From contig CM076142.1 in the NCBI GenBank assembly GCA_038025085.1, forward strand, positions 6,236,501-6,300,500: a DNA stretch of 64,000 nucleotides, given 5' to 3'. The notes beneath the pieces are model-generated. The model did not search any database, had not been told where the DNA came from, and worked only from the letters and a program-made list of their open reading frames with translations. Position numbers and translations under genes: made by a program. Origin of the DNA: Tetragonia tetragonoides (lineage: Eukaryota > Streptophyta > Magnoliopsida > Caryophyllales > Aizoaceae). Below are positions 46,435 to 57,225 of the stretch, in pieces; position 1 is the stretch's first letter; each line of letters begins with the position of its first letter.

Positions 46435-47099
46435 GAGTTTTCCATGTTTTACCAACCACAAGCTAAGAAACAAGCTTAATAAATTGTTCAAAAAACAGGA
46501 CCAAATTGTTAATGATTAGGTTTTTAGAAAAACTTAATAATTGAAATTTTGTTGCCGGGATTTCTATAAGAAACAACTGACCAATAAATCTTTGCGCCGT
46601 ATAACAATGTCCCCTTTCTACACATCCGTATCTACAAGACATGTGATGCACAAATGAAGTTTGTGTACGAATTTAATAATTGATAAGTATTTTTAGTATG
46701 CTATACATACGTGGGAGCTCGTAAGAATTTGGATGTCTTATTAGCTTGTTACTGTTGTTAAGGGGACGTTTTCAGTTGATTGGTTTGTTATGTGGTATTA
46801 TTAAAATTTAATTAGTTGCATATTGTTATTGCTTGTCTGTTTGAAAATTGATAAGCTAATGACCCCTTGATTTGGTTTTTGGTAGCGCTGCCAAATCTTT
46901 AGTTAGTTGTAACCGTAGTCCATCGTACTCCATTAGGTATAAGTACATTGGATTTGGATTATAGTCATTTTAATCATAGTATATGATACAGAGTACATGC
47001 GAACTTAATTAAATAGTATAACATGCTTACCAAATGCGTAGTTACAAATTACAAGAAGTTGTGGTCGGGTTAATACTGGTTGCTTAAATAGCATTAATT

Positions 47100-47152
47100 A
47101 TTATTGCCTAGACTTTTTTTTTTTTTTTGATAGGATATTATTGCCTAGACTT
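47100..47152 (-). repeat. Micro-insertion with 16-bp target duplication
   Basis: ATTATTGCCTAGACTT occurs at 47100-47115 and 47137-47152 around 21 bp of T-run plus GATAGGAT, that is a poly-A tail on the minus strand. Unit 1 has one copy of the site at about 36017 and no insert. Confidence 0.85.
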
Positions 47153-48002
47153 GAGAGGTCTATATAGCAGTGTGAACCCAATAAAACTATGACAAAAAAA
47201 TAAAATTTAAAATAATGAAACTACAACTGAAAAAATGAATTCACTCAACAGAAAAAATGAATTAATTTGAGTTTCAATTTTGTTAGCCGGAGTATTTGTT
47301 TGGTTGTTTGGAGTTTGGACGGTTAATTTGACGTTTTAATGAAAAGAAAAATTATGAATTGGTGCGTTGTCGTTTTGATACTCTAGGAAAAGGGTGATGT
47401 ATTAGACGACATACATACTACAGTCAAACAAACACTACAAGTCTACAAGCAAGCCTACAATGGATAATCAAATAAACTCCCTCCTGAGACTACTTACTAA
47501 TCATACTTGTATACGTGTTGAGTATATAACTATATATTATCTAACCGCTAAGTATTGGCGTATCTTCTAATTAACTTCCTAATTCGACAAAATACACAAT
47601 TTTGCGCATGTATGTATGTACTGTTGTCAAATACACCTGAAGAGCTACGGTTGATGACATTAATTATAATAATAGCTATGCTTTGATGGCCTGCATGCTT
47701 AGCTTGTGTTGTCTGCTGGAACTTGAACACATATGCTGGAATATTTGCCTTTCACAACCTACACAATGACACCCAGTTCTCTTTTCTTGTTTCCTCAAAT
47801 GGTATCCTTGTTTGTTCCTTTCATTTTTTTTTTTTAACTCCACGAGACCACGACCCACGTACGTAAAATAAATACCCACGGAAATAAATGTTGATCACTA
47901 GGATTAGCTTTTCAAGATTCTATTCTTTACCTGCATTATATATGTATTCACAAAAATTCGGAGGTAGTCTCAAACGTTATGCAGTTATAGAGATGGCATC
48001 AT

Positions 48003-48448
48003 TAGGGGTGTAATTGAGTCGAGCCGACTTGGTGAGCACTCGGGCTCTGCTCGGTCAAAGTTCGGTTCGAGCTCGGGTCAAATCGAAATCGAGCCGCTTT
48101 TCGAGCCGAACTCGAACCTACTACGGCTCGGCTCGGCTCGGTTGACTCGTTTCATTTTATTTTCCCCTCTACTTTGAATAAGACCATTAAATATTTATAG
48201 AAATTCATATATTTTTGTAGGGTTTTCTCATTTTATAACTGTAAATGAATATTTGTAGTCGAATCGATCAATTGCAAATGGCCATTGTGAATTCGAGCAG
48301 AACCAAATCGAGTCGAGCCGAATCACGTTGTGTCTAAATCGAGCCGAGCCCGAGCTTTAACTATTCCGATTCGACGAGTTTCGAGCTGAACTGAGTCAAA
48401 ATAAACTGAGGCGAGTTTCGAGCCAGAAGCGGCTCGGTTACACCCGTA
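48003..48448. mobile_element. hAT-type MITE filled with TCGAGCC repeats
   Basis: The left end is TAGGGGTGTAATTGAGTCGA; the right end, reverse-complemented, is TACGGGTGTAACCGAGCCG. An 8-bp near-identical pair (GGCATCAT at 47995-48002, GACATCAT at 48449-48456) flanks it, the hAT target size. Much of the interior is degenerate TCGAGCCGA/CGGCTCGGCT repetition on both sides of an AT-rich core. Confidence 0.75.
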
Positions 48449-48891
48449 GACATCATCTTGAGACGATATCATAAAAAATTTATTGTGCAATATTTATACA
48501 CAGTTAACTGTATAAGTAATTTATAAACATGTGAATTTCAAATCTAATTATTCGCTTGGAAAAATGCATGAAAGCTATAGCTTTGGAGAGAATTTTACTC
48601 CACAAGTAACATAGACTTCAGCTTTTGTTCAGTGACCCAATTAGCAATAAGACAATAATACTAAATTTGTATGTAACATCTAGTGTTGGGTCTCATTCTA
48701 GACTACTAGCCACGGTCCCATTCCAATAATACATAAATGGGTTCTTCTTCCATCTGAGATATTATAGCGACGTATAGACATTCTTAATTGATTATTTTGG
48801 AAGGTATATTTTCGTGAACACATTTTGCGTCCAAGATTATTATTTAGTTGATTTTTGTTGAGTTCAAAAACATACTTTTTGTCTCACATAT

Positions 48892-49005
48892 TAAGTTGTG
48901 TTCAATTCAATTAAGTAATATCTAGTTCAGTTCAATGGTATTCAGTTCAGTAGTGTTGAATTCAATTCGGTTCTCGTAAGTTCAACTCTAAAGAATACAC
49001 CCTTA
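48892..49005. mobile_element. Small MITE with TTCAG repeats
   Basis: The ends TAAGTTGTGTTCAATTC and, reverse-complemented, TAAGGGTGTATTCTTTAG are inverted relatives. The interior is degenerate TTCAGTTCA/TTCAATTC pentamers. It belongs with 52130-52328 by ends and by repeat unit. Confidence 0.5.
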
Positions 49006-49825
49006 CTTGATTATGTAGAAGCCATTTCCGTGAACTCATTTTGCGTCCAAGATTACATGAGTCACTAACATAATGCAAATCTAAAGACGTAACCATTTTT
49101 TTTTTTTTTTTGTGATCAAAACACATACGTTAAGAAAGTATCAAAATGAACATGATCATGATTATGTGCAACTTTGGTTACGTTATACCATTTTGAGGAA
49201 TATATATTATGTATTTCAATGGTTATATATATACACTTCTACTCAATTTGAACAAAGTATCTGAACACACTATAATACACGCGGCACAAGTATATACTAA
49301 TCCAAACCTTGTTGACGATCCCACTCGGCTTTACAATACTTTTGCTAAACATTTTTTTTTCTTTTGTGCAATTTTGCTAAACATTTTTAGCTCACAATAA
49401 GATGGATAATTAGCCGGTCAAGTCAACTACAAAGTTCAACCAATACATCTTTTATTTTGGACCTACATGTTTTAATTTAAAAAAAAAAAAAACAAATTAC
49501 CCGCGTATTAACATTGCATGATTTTTATTTTCTTATTTTTTTTATATCTTTTTTTTTATTGGCTGGGAGTGGTTCCCTGAAAATTCCAAATAAATAAATT
49601 AAAACAAGTTGATTGGGACTTGGTCAGTTGGTCATAAGAATGTGTAGCAGTCCAGAAGGTATTTATAATTCTAATCACTTAAAATAATTTTTGATAATTA
49701 TTAATTATGGGCAGCTTAATCCACAAGTTTTCCACTAAAAAAAATAAAAATTCAAGATGTTGGGAATCAAAAGTCATACCTTCTTAAGACAGCAACACAC
49801 AAAGTCTACATTTCTTTCACCTACT
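49006..49825. other. AT-rich upstream region of the second RLCK gene, with a micro-insertion
   Basis: No coding signal. TTTTGCTAAACATTTTT is duplicated exactly (49340-49356 and 49372-49388) around a 15-bp insert that on the minus strand reads TTGCACAAAAGAAAA, another tail-like scar. T-runs lie at 49094-49111 and A-runs at about 49480. Confidence 0.6.
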
Positions 49826-49838
49826 TATATATATATAA
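49826..49838 (+). promoter_or_regulatory. Putative TATA box of the second RLCK gene
   Basis: CTTATATATATATAAGG lies about 190 bp upstream of the start codon. It would give a leader of around 150 nt that is A/C-rich and free of upstream in-frame starts in the part I checked. Confidence 0.5.
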
Positions 49839-50018
49839 GGTGCACTTTAAACAACCATTTCCACAACAAACAACAAGTAAACTAACAACATCAAACACAT
49901 TTTTCCCATTTCCTCATCAAGTTTTCTCAAAACCAAAAAACACACCAAAATCATCATCATCAGCAAAAACAAAAACAAAAAAAACAGCATACATACACTA
50001 ATTAGCAAACATTAAGGA

Positions 50019-51721
50019 ATGACTCATTCAAAAAAACTCACATGGCAGTCTTTGCTAACCAGTTGCTTCAAGTTACAGGAGTCCAAATTCAAACCCAAAT
50101 CCGAACCCAAACGGATTGTCCCAAGTTCTCCAAAGAGGCTATCCATATCAGACATTAGTACTGCAGGGTCCGAGATCTCGATGAACGACCTTTCGAGTTC
50201 ATCATTTTGGTCTAGCCTTCATTCCTTTACCCTTGATGAGCTTAGAGTCATCACTAGCAACTTCTCTTACACTAGTAACTTCATTGGCGAAGGTGGATTT
50301 GGGGCTGTTTATAAAGGTTATATCGACGATAAATTTAGGACTGGATTAAAGGCTCAAGCAGTTGCTGTTAAGATCTTAGACTTGGAAGGATCACAAGGCC
50401 ATAAAGAATGGATGGTTAGTGACTAATTAATAATTTATCCAGTATTATTATCCTAATCTTCTTTTTACCAATAATAGTATTTGCCAGTTTGACTAATCAA
50501 TGGTTTCAACAATTTTTGCAGGCAGAAGTTATACTTCTTGGACAGCTAAGACATCCTCATTTGGTGAAGTTGATTGGGTATTGTTGTCAGAATGAACAAA
50601 GAGTTCTGGTTTATGAATATATGGCGAGAGGCAACTTGGACAACCAGTTATTCAGAAGTATGTTTCTATTCCATTTTTATTTAATATTTTTAAAAGTTGA
50701 AAATTTTAAGTGATTGATTTCTCTGCATTTTTACTAATGGTATGAAACTGGTCTAAATGCAGGGTGCTCTGCTGCCTTACCATGGTTGACAAGAATGAAA
50801 ATCGCGCTTGGAGCAGCTAAGGGCCTCGCATTCCTTCACGAACTCGATAAGCCTGTTATATTCAGGGATTTTAAGCCTGCAAACATACTCTTAGATTCTG
50901 TAAGTTCTCTCTTGATTCTGTATTGTGTTTGCAATTATCTTATGTTCCCCTGCTTTTCTTGATTCATTTTCTTATACTAATCAATTTATTTTGTGGCCTA
51001 TAGGATTTCAGACCAAAACTGTCAGATTTTGGGTTTGCAAGAGATGGACCTGAAGATGATAAAAGTCATATAACAACACAACATATCTTAGGCACTGAAG
51101 GCTATGTTGCTCCTGAATATGTCATGACAGGTAAATTGAATTAATTTGGCTAATCTGAAATTGTGCAAATATATATGATGTTACATTATTGAACATTGAC
51201 ACCTTTTTTCCATATTCTAACTCATTGCATAATTAACTATTTCAGGTCATCTGACAATAACAAGCGATGTCTACAGCTTTGGGGTTGTTTTACTAGAGCT
51301 ATTAACTGGTAAAAGATCCATAGACAAAACTCGTCCACGAAGACAACAATCCATGGTTGAATGGGCTAGACCTCTTCTTAAAGATCCCCGGAAAATTGAT
51401 CTAATCATGGACCCTAGGCTCGAGGGACAGTACTCGGCCCAAGGGGCCAAGATAGCAGCCATGTTGGCCTACCAATGCCTGAGCCACCAGCCTAAGTCGA
51501 GGCCCACGATGGGCACCGTGGTGAAGACATTGGAACCACTCTTGAAAATGACAGACATACCGACACATTTTGTTTATGTGGTACCAAAAGATGGTGGTGA
51601 TAATAAGAAGGATTGTGTCAACCAAGTAAAAGAAAACAAGCAAAATGGTAATAGGCTTAGACACAATGCTTTACAGAGAAAAATTGGCAATGCTACAGAT
51701 TCTCCAAGACATCATAGATGA
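50019..51721 (+). CDS. Receptor-like cytoplasmic kinase, RLCK-VII / RIPK-PBL type (5 exons, 423 aa)
   Basis: Ser/Thr kinase, paralogue of the gene at 22224-24182. Exons: 50019-50414, 50522-50657, 50763-50899, 51004-51130, 51246-51721, all GT-AG. The three middle exons are exactly 136, 137 and 127 bp in both genes, so exon structure is conserved. Motifs: [14 protein letters not shown]-site Lys118 in AVKILD, FRDFK with Asp213, SDFGFAR with Asp231, [28 protein letters not shown] and [11 protein letters not shown]. The N terminus [17 protein letters not shown] has the WxSLxxxCF pattern of RIPK-like members; it lacks Met-Gly but keeps a cysteine that could be acylated. The C-terminal tail is shorter than in the paralogue. 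The activation segment [10 protein letters not shown] is one residue longer than the usual HVSTRVMGT and keeps Thr residues at the phosphorylation positions. Confidence 0.94.
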
Positions 51722-52129
51722 AGATACATCATCTTGAGAAGGAAAGATGTATATATAAATTAAAAGGACTATTTTGTTTTGTTTTTCCAAAATACTAGAT
51801 TAGAACTTTTCCTAAGGGAAATTTAGTTATGTATATCAATAGTAAATGGTCTGATGCTCAAAATTAAAGAGTGGAAGTTTGTTTAATTTATACCTTCATC
51901 ACACATTTGTAAGAAATATAGAAGAAGACTAGTACACTGTACTACATTTAGAGTACTCTTTTTAAACTAATCAACTCTTTTGTATTATTACCAATCAACA
52001 GTTGATGGGATTGCTCCAAACTGGTAAAATTCGTGTGAAAGGTGAATTTTTTTTTTTGTTTATGATCAAAGAGGTAAAACTCTGTATTATATCTCAACAT
52101 AAAAGGCAGACATTCCTCTACAAATATTA

Positions 52130-52328
52130 AGGGTGTGCTCTTTTTCACGGTAATAAACTAAACTGGACTGAACTAAAATGAGCTGAGTTGAACTCGATTG
52201 AGCTGAACTAAATTAAAGAACAATTTGTGAAAGAAAAAGTAGATCATTGAAGTGAAGTGAACTAAACTGAACTGAAGTAACCCGAACTAAATTGAACAAA
52301 CTATTGACTAAGTGAAAAGGAACACACT
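52130..52328. mobile_element. MITE with ACTGA/GAACT repeats
   Basis: The ends AGGGTGTGCTCTTTTTCAC and, reverse-complemented, AGTGTGTTCCTTTTCACTTA are inverted relatives, matching the ends of the intron element at 11345. The interior is degenerate AACTGAACTGAA/GAGCTGAACT repeats instead of CACTGATT. Confidence 0.65.
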
Positions 52329-53205
52329 CACCTACCTAGTGAGGGATTTATCCCTCCTCCCCCTCCGAGGTAGGGCCTCTTACCATATTAAAAAATATTA
52401 AAAAAAAATAAAAAAATATCACGGTGTACAAATATCAAATTGAAGTTGCATTATCTTCAAAAGATAGTGATCAATCAATATTTTAGTGTTAGTCAGATCA
52501 TATTTCAGGTTGGTGCCCTAATTCAAAGGACTTAAGTCACTGTCTAAGCAGTTTCATTTACAAATTTTTCTTTCAGTAAGTATATTTCTTCCAAACTGAC
52601 ATCAAAATTTTCAGAATTTGGTTGGTCAGACCACTTTAATCAGATGCATCTTAACCGGCTACATACATATATTTTTCAAATCAATAATGTATAGTAGTAA
52701 GTAAGTACCAACTAATAACCACTTGCATTGTGAGCTGACCTTATGTCCCTCAATTGGATAATTGCCTAATTATTTAGACAAAGACAGAACGGCCAACCTA
52801 TAGAAAGTACTTGTTGTTTGCTTGTTTTTTTTTTTTTTGATCAAAGTTGTTTGCTTGTTAGGAAACGCTTCTGTATATCATTTTATTTGCTCTGATCTAC
52901 TAGCTACTGTACTTGATTTATCAGAAAAAATAAAAGGTTAGCATCAAGAAGTCGGATAAATAATTGACCTGAGCTAGGATACATGCATGTTGGGAGGGTA
53001 AAATGTAGTAGTTCTTAGTTTCTCTTTTTTGTTTGTTTGATAAGAAAAATGTTCTTTGTTTGAATTATGTACATCATGACATCAAGCTTTGTACGTTATT
53101 TAGGCCTATAGCCACTTAACTTATAAAATGTATGGAATAGATTACTACGAAAGTATGGAATAAAGAATGTCTTATAGAAATTTTTGAGTATAAGATATAG
53201 AGGAT
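52329..53205. other. Intergenic DNA with a micro-insertion
   Basis: No gene recognised. GTTGTTTGCTTGTT is duplicated (52813-52826 and 52846-52859) around 19 bp of T-run plus GATCAAA, a minus-strand poly-A tail with a few bases of body. Confidence 0.6.
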
Positions 53206-53850
53206 TAGGGGTGAGCAGAAATTTCGGGTACCTAATATCGGAACTGGAATTGGTTAGAAACCACCAGTCTAACTAATTCCATTTCCAATTCAAATTCCCA
53301 AGAATAGGAACCGGTACTAACCAATTCCAATCTCTGACTTTTGGGAACTGGAACCGCTTGGGTACCCAGTGTAATAAAAAATATTAAATGACTTTTTTTC
53401 CTTTGTTAGAAATAATGAATGGTGATTTTCTACTAAGGTTAGTACTTTAAAAAATTTCATTTGTAATTTTCATGTTTTTAATGATTGTATTTGTAATATT
53501 AATGATTAAATGATTGTAACGTTATTTAAATTTTGATTTACAATGTGAAGTATTTTGATTGTAGTATTTGATTTTATGTGTTGCGGTATTTGTGGAAATT
53601 AATACTCGTAGTTATTAGTGTAATATTTTTATTGGTGTTTTTTATTATTAAAATATACATTTATTTGATTTAAAAAATAAGAAAATTTAGATTTAATGCG
53701 GACTTGGGTATCTGGTGGATCCAATTCCAATTCCTAAGATTTAGGAAGCGATGCAACCAATTCCAATTCCTACAAATTAGGAACCGGTGGATCCAATTTC
53801 AATTCCAAATAGTGCGATACGCGGTGAGTACCCAATTACGCTCACCCTTA
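53206..53850. mobile_element. hAT-type MITE with AATTCC / GGAACC repeats (645 bp)
   Basis: The left end is TAGGGGTGAGCAGAAATTTC; the right end, reverse-complemented, is TAAGGGTGAGCGTAATTGGG. An imperfect 8-bp pair (TAGAGGAT and TAGAAGAC) flanks it. Both sub-terminal zones are degenerate CCAATTCCAATTCC and AGGAACCGG repeats; the core is AT-rich. Confidence 0.65.
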
Positions 53851-54074
53851 TAGAAGACTAGAAATTAAGTTCACTAGTATAAACACCTTTTTAAGTACTG
53901 AAAAAATTGGTCACAAAATGGCAAAAATTGGACCAGTTTATTTGTCGCATTTGTCAAAGTGGTTGTACTTTTCTTTTTTCCCTTATTGGAATTTTAGGGA
54001 TTTGATACTTGTAGTGTACGACATCTACTTTGAGTATTATTGTGGAGTTTTTTTTTATTTTATTTCCTGCATGA

Positions 54075-54240
54075 AAACAATTACACAAAAATTTTTATAA
54101 GTTGATCTTTTATTTTTGTAACTTTTGTTGAGACAAGGTCACTTTTCAATAAACAATGGTCACTACTCACCAAAAGTGACCTCTGCATATTTAAATTGTG
54201 ACCCTATTTTTCTGTGAGTTGGTCTCACACAAGACTTACT
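54075..54240 (-). repeat. Inverted copy of the dispersed repeat at 24690-24975
   Basis: ACACAAAAATTTTTATAAG, then ACTTTTCAATAAA, CACCAAAAGTGACC and GTGAGTTGGTCTCACACAAG align in order with the reverse complement of the first copy. It ends about 45 bp before array C. Confidence 0.6.
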
Positions 54241-54283
54241 TATAAATTTCATTAATCAATTGGTGACCCCTACATTTCTCAAT

Positions 54284-55850
54284 GGTCAACATTGTTCAGA
54301 CTCTTACACCAATGTTGTGTAAAATGCCCTTCCAAGCCTATCAGGGATTGGATAAGCAACTTTGGAGGCCTCTCATGTCCCCAGGGGGTGTCCCGTATCA
54401 TATGGTGCGAAAATATCTACCTTTTTTTGGGGGCTTCTCGGGAGCCAAAAAAACGTGGATTAGCCTTCATTTTCGGCTTCCCGGGGTCCGGGTGTCATTT
54501 TTGTCCAAATTTCTCCGGGAGATCTATCATGATCTTAGAGAACCCTCGGTGCTTCCAAAGTATCACCAGGATCCTCGAACTTCGATATCACCCATGCTTT
54601 CGTTGTTCGGGCCCTTACATTGGTGTTCCGTAAAAACGCCCTTACAAACCTATCAAGGACCCGATAACGAACCACGGGACCGTCCCATATTCCCTAGGGG
54701 TGTCCCTTGCGATGTGGTACGAAAATATCCACTTTTGTTCGGGTGCCTCCAAGAGCCAAATAAACGTGGATTATAGCCTACGTTTTAAGCTTTCCGGGGC
54801 CCGGGTGTTGTTTTTGCACAAACTTCTCCGGGTGGTCTATTATGACTTTAGAATACCCTCGGTGCCACCGGAGGGTCATCGGGATCCCCGAACTTCGATA
54901 TCACTTATGCTTTCAGTGTTCGAGTGCTTACATTGGTGTTTCGTAAAAATGACCTTACAAGCCTATTAGGAACCCGATAACGAACCCCAGGAGCGTCCCA
55001 TGTTTCCTAAGGGTGTCCCTTGGGTAGTGGTGCGAAAATATCCACCTTCGTTCCGTGGCCTCCCAGGAGACAAAAAAACGTGGATTATAGCCTACGTTTT
55101 CGGCTTCCCAAGGCCCGGTTGTCATTTCACCCCAAACTTCTCCGGGGGGTCTATCATGCCTTAAAAGATCCTCGGTGCCCTCGGATGGTCATCAGGATCC
55201 CCGAACTTTGATATCACCCATGCTTTTCGGTGTTCAGACCCTTATATTGGTATTCCGTAAAAATGCTCTTACAAGCCTGTTAGGGATCCGCCAACGGACC
55301 CCGAGGCGTCTAGGGGTGTCCCTCGCGAAATGGTACAAAAATATCCACCTTCGTTCTGGGGCCTCCCAAGGGCCCAAAAAACGTGGATTATAGCCTACGT
55401 TTTAAACTTCCCGGGGTCCGAGTGTCATTTTCGCACAAACTTCTCCGGGGTGTCTATCATGAGTTTAGAGGACCCTCGGTGCCCTGGGTGGGTCATCAGG
55501 ATCCTAGAACTTTGATATCACCCATGCTTTCAGTGTTCGGACCCTTATATTGGTGTTCCGTAAAAACGCCCTTACAAGCTTATCAGGAACCCGATAACGG
55601 ATTCCGGGGGCGTCCCATGTTCCCTAGGGGTGTCCCTTGCGATGTGGTACGGAACAAGCCACCTTCGTTCCGAAGCCTCCTGGAAGCCAAAAAAAAGTGA
55701 ATTATAGCCTACGTTTTCGGCTTTCGGGGACCCGAGTGTCATTTTTGCCCAAACTTTTCCGTGGGGTCTATCATGACCTTAGAGAACCCTCAGCACCCTG
55801 AGAGAGTAACCAGAATCCCCGTACTTTTATATCGCTCATGCATTCGGTGT
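54284..55850 (+). repeat. Array C: 310-bp tandem repeats in inverse orientation, about 5 units
   Basis: Reverse-orientation members of the array A/B family. CCGTAAAAACGCCCTT or a variant recurs at about 54628, 54942, 55257 and 55559 (spacing 314, 315 and 302). It has the same signature pieces, for example GATTATAGCCTACGTTTT and CCTAGGGGTGTCCCTTGCGA. Units are more diverged from each other than in arrays A and B. The direct repeats that flank arrays A and B were not found here, so this is a separate insertion or an older remnant. Confidence 0.9.
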
Positions 55851-56349
55851 TACTTACATACAAGACTTAGTGATACCTCTAAATGGTGACCCTCTACTTC
55901 TAAATGATGACCCTATTCATTTTTTTTAGGACATAGTAAATTTTATTATGCTACATACTTATACATAGTCAAAAGGCCACAATCAAACCTAACAGTACAA
56001 ATGCCTAAGCACAACAATCAACAATAACAGCTACAGCCTACAGGCCTACAAGAGCTTCATTTTGACTTCGGATTTTAAAAAATACTTTATCCTTTTCAAA
56101 AAAAAATTAAAATTTACTTTAATATAGTCTCCAATACACTACTTTAACCTCAAAATACATTTTACCCTTTATACAACCGAATTTCTAGCCATTTATCAAT
56201 CTATACTGATTCATGAACGACGGAAACCAGACTACCAGAGAAGACCTCTAACTTGGGTCTAATACTAGAGTAATCCACTTGGTGGGCTAGGTGTATATTT
56301 ACCTACTATAGAAAAGAAATCAATCCTCGTAAGATAATTTACCATCTTA
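55851..56349. other. AT-rich DNA with no gene seen
   Basis: The first 70 bp (ACAAGACTTAGTGATACCTC, TAAATGGTGACCCTCTACTT) resemble pieces of the 54075-54280 flank, as if array C had been placed inside that repeat. The rest has no recognised feature. Confidence 0.45.
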
Positions 56350-56699
56350 CTCCCTCGGGTTCATGGAAATCTTGACGTTTGGATAATAACACAAATATTA
56401 AGGAAAATATTTTTTAGCGTAAAAACTCCAACTTTTTACCCTTAATAATGCACATGGGTTGTTAAGAGAGAGAAAATAATATCTTTGATGGGTGTCTATT
56501 ATTTTCCTTACTTTCGTATTACTTTTCTTACTTTTTGTAGCTAGTGAAGAGAAAGTGGCGAAAATAGACACATGAGGGTGAGAAGGTGGGAGGGTAAAAT
56601 AGTAAAGGATTCTCAAATACACTACTATATAAGAAAACGCAAAGATTTCCATGGTCCAAATATAAGAGAAAAGCGTAAAGTTCCGTGGACCGGAGAAAG
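56350..56699. mobile_element. Stowaway-type MITE (350 bp)
   Basis: The ends CTCCCTCGGGTTCATGGAAA and, reverse-complemented, CTTTCTCCGGTCCACGGAAC are inverted relatives of the Stowaway terminus, and TA flanks both sides (56348-56349 and 56700-56701), the Tc1/mariner target. There is no transposase. Sub-terminal motifs are shared (GGAAATCTT near the left end, AAGATTTCC in inverse orientation at about 56642). Confidence 0.75.
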
Positions 56700-56701
56700 T
56701 A

Positions 56702-57184
56702 TAACTAAACCAGCGCGCATTCACGTCCCCAATATTCTTCTCATAGTTAATTGGAAGTATCTACTACGTCATTGATGAAGTCTTTTCCAAATAACTATAA
56801 TATATTAAACAGTGCACTTAAAAATATAATTTGAGCATCAGGATAAATTATAAATCAGATTAGTAGAGATATTTATTATCTTAGTTCCTAAAATACAAAA
56901 TATGTAGAGCATGCTGTTTGGGAGTTGGAGAATAGAGAGAAAGAAAGGGGAATTTCCAAAGGAGAACGATTCCTCTTTATTAACTCAATTTTTATTTCCC
57001 CTAAATTTTGGGGAAGGGGAGGAGGTGGATGGGAAGGAGAATTTTTAAGTGAAAGCAGTTTATTCACTTTCCTTCCCTTCCTCCTCACTCACTTTCCTTC
57101 CCTTCTCACCCAAAACTTCTAAACAGATTGTTAAGTTCAAAATTCGTCTTCAAGACTTCAACTGCCTTTAGTTATTTATATATA
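56702..57184. other. Intergenic DNA with purine-rich inverted pieces
   Basis: No gene. GGGAAGGGGAGGAGGTGGAT and CCTTCCCTTCCTCCTCACTC are near-complementary low-complexity tracts. Confidence 0.4.
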
Positions 57185-57225
57185 CTAGTAATGATGACCG
57201 TGCGATGCACGGGTTAAGTTATATA
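57185..57225 (-). mobile_element. Helitron-type 3' terminus (minus strand)
   Basis: On the minus strand: hairpin CCGTGC-ATC-GCACGG, then TCATCATTA, then CTAG followed by T. This matches the arrangement of the 31068-31096 terminus. The element would extend rightwards from here; its TC 5' end and length are not determined. Confidence 0.5.

Larger units (their letters stand above)
37651..47960. repeat. Tandem segmental duplication, unit 2
   Basis: Second copy of the block at 31108-36950, in the same orientation. After subtracting the 4957-bp copia element it is about 5.35 kb. Private features are the copia element (38007-42963) and two micro-insertions flanked by 16-17 bp duplications (46387-46434 and 47100-47152). 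No protein gene other than the copia remnant is recognisable. Confidence 0.9.

Noticed and set aside
54282..55700. Plus-strand ORFs of 60-164 aa in array C
   Set aside because: The same repeat read from the other orientation; no independent coding evidence.
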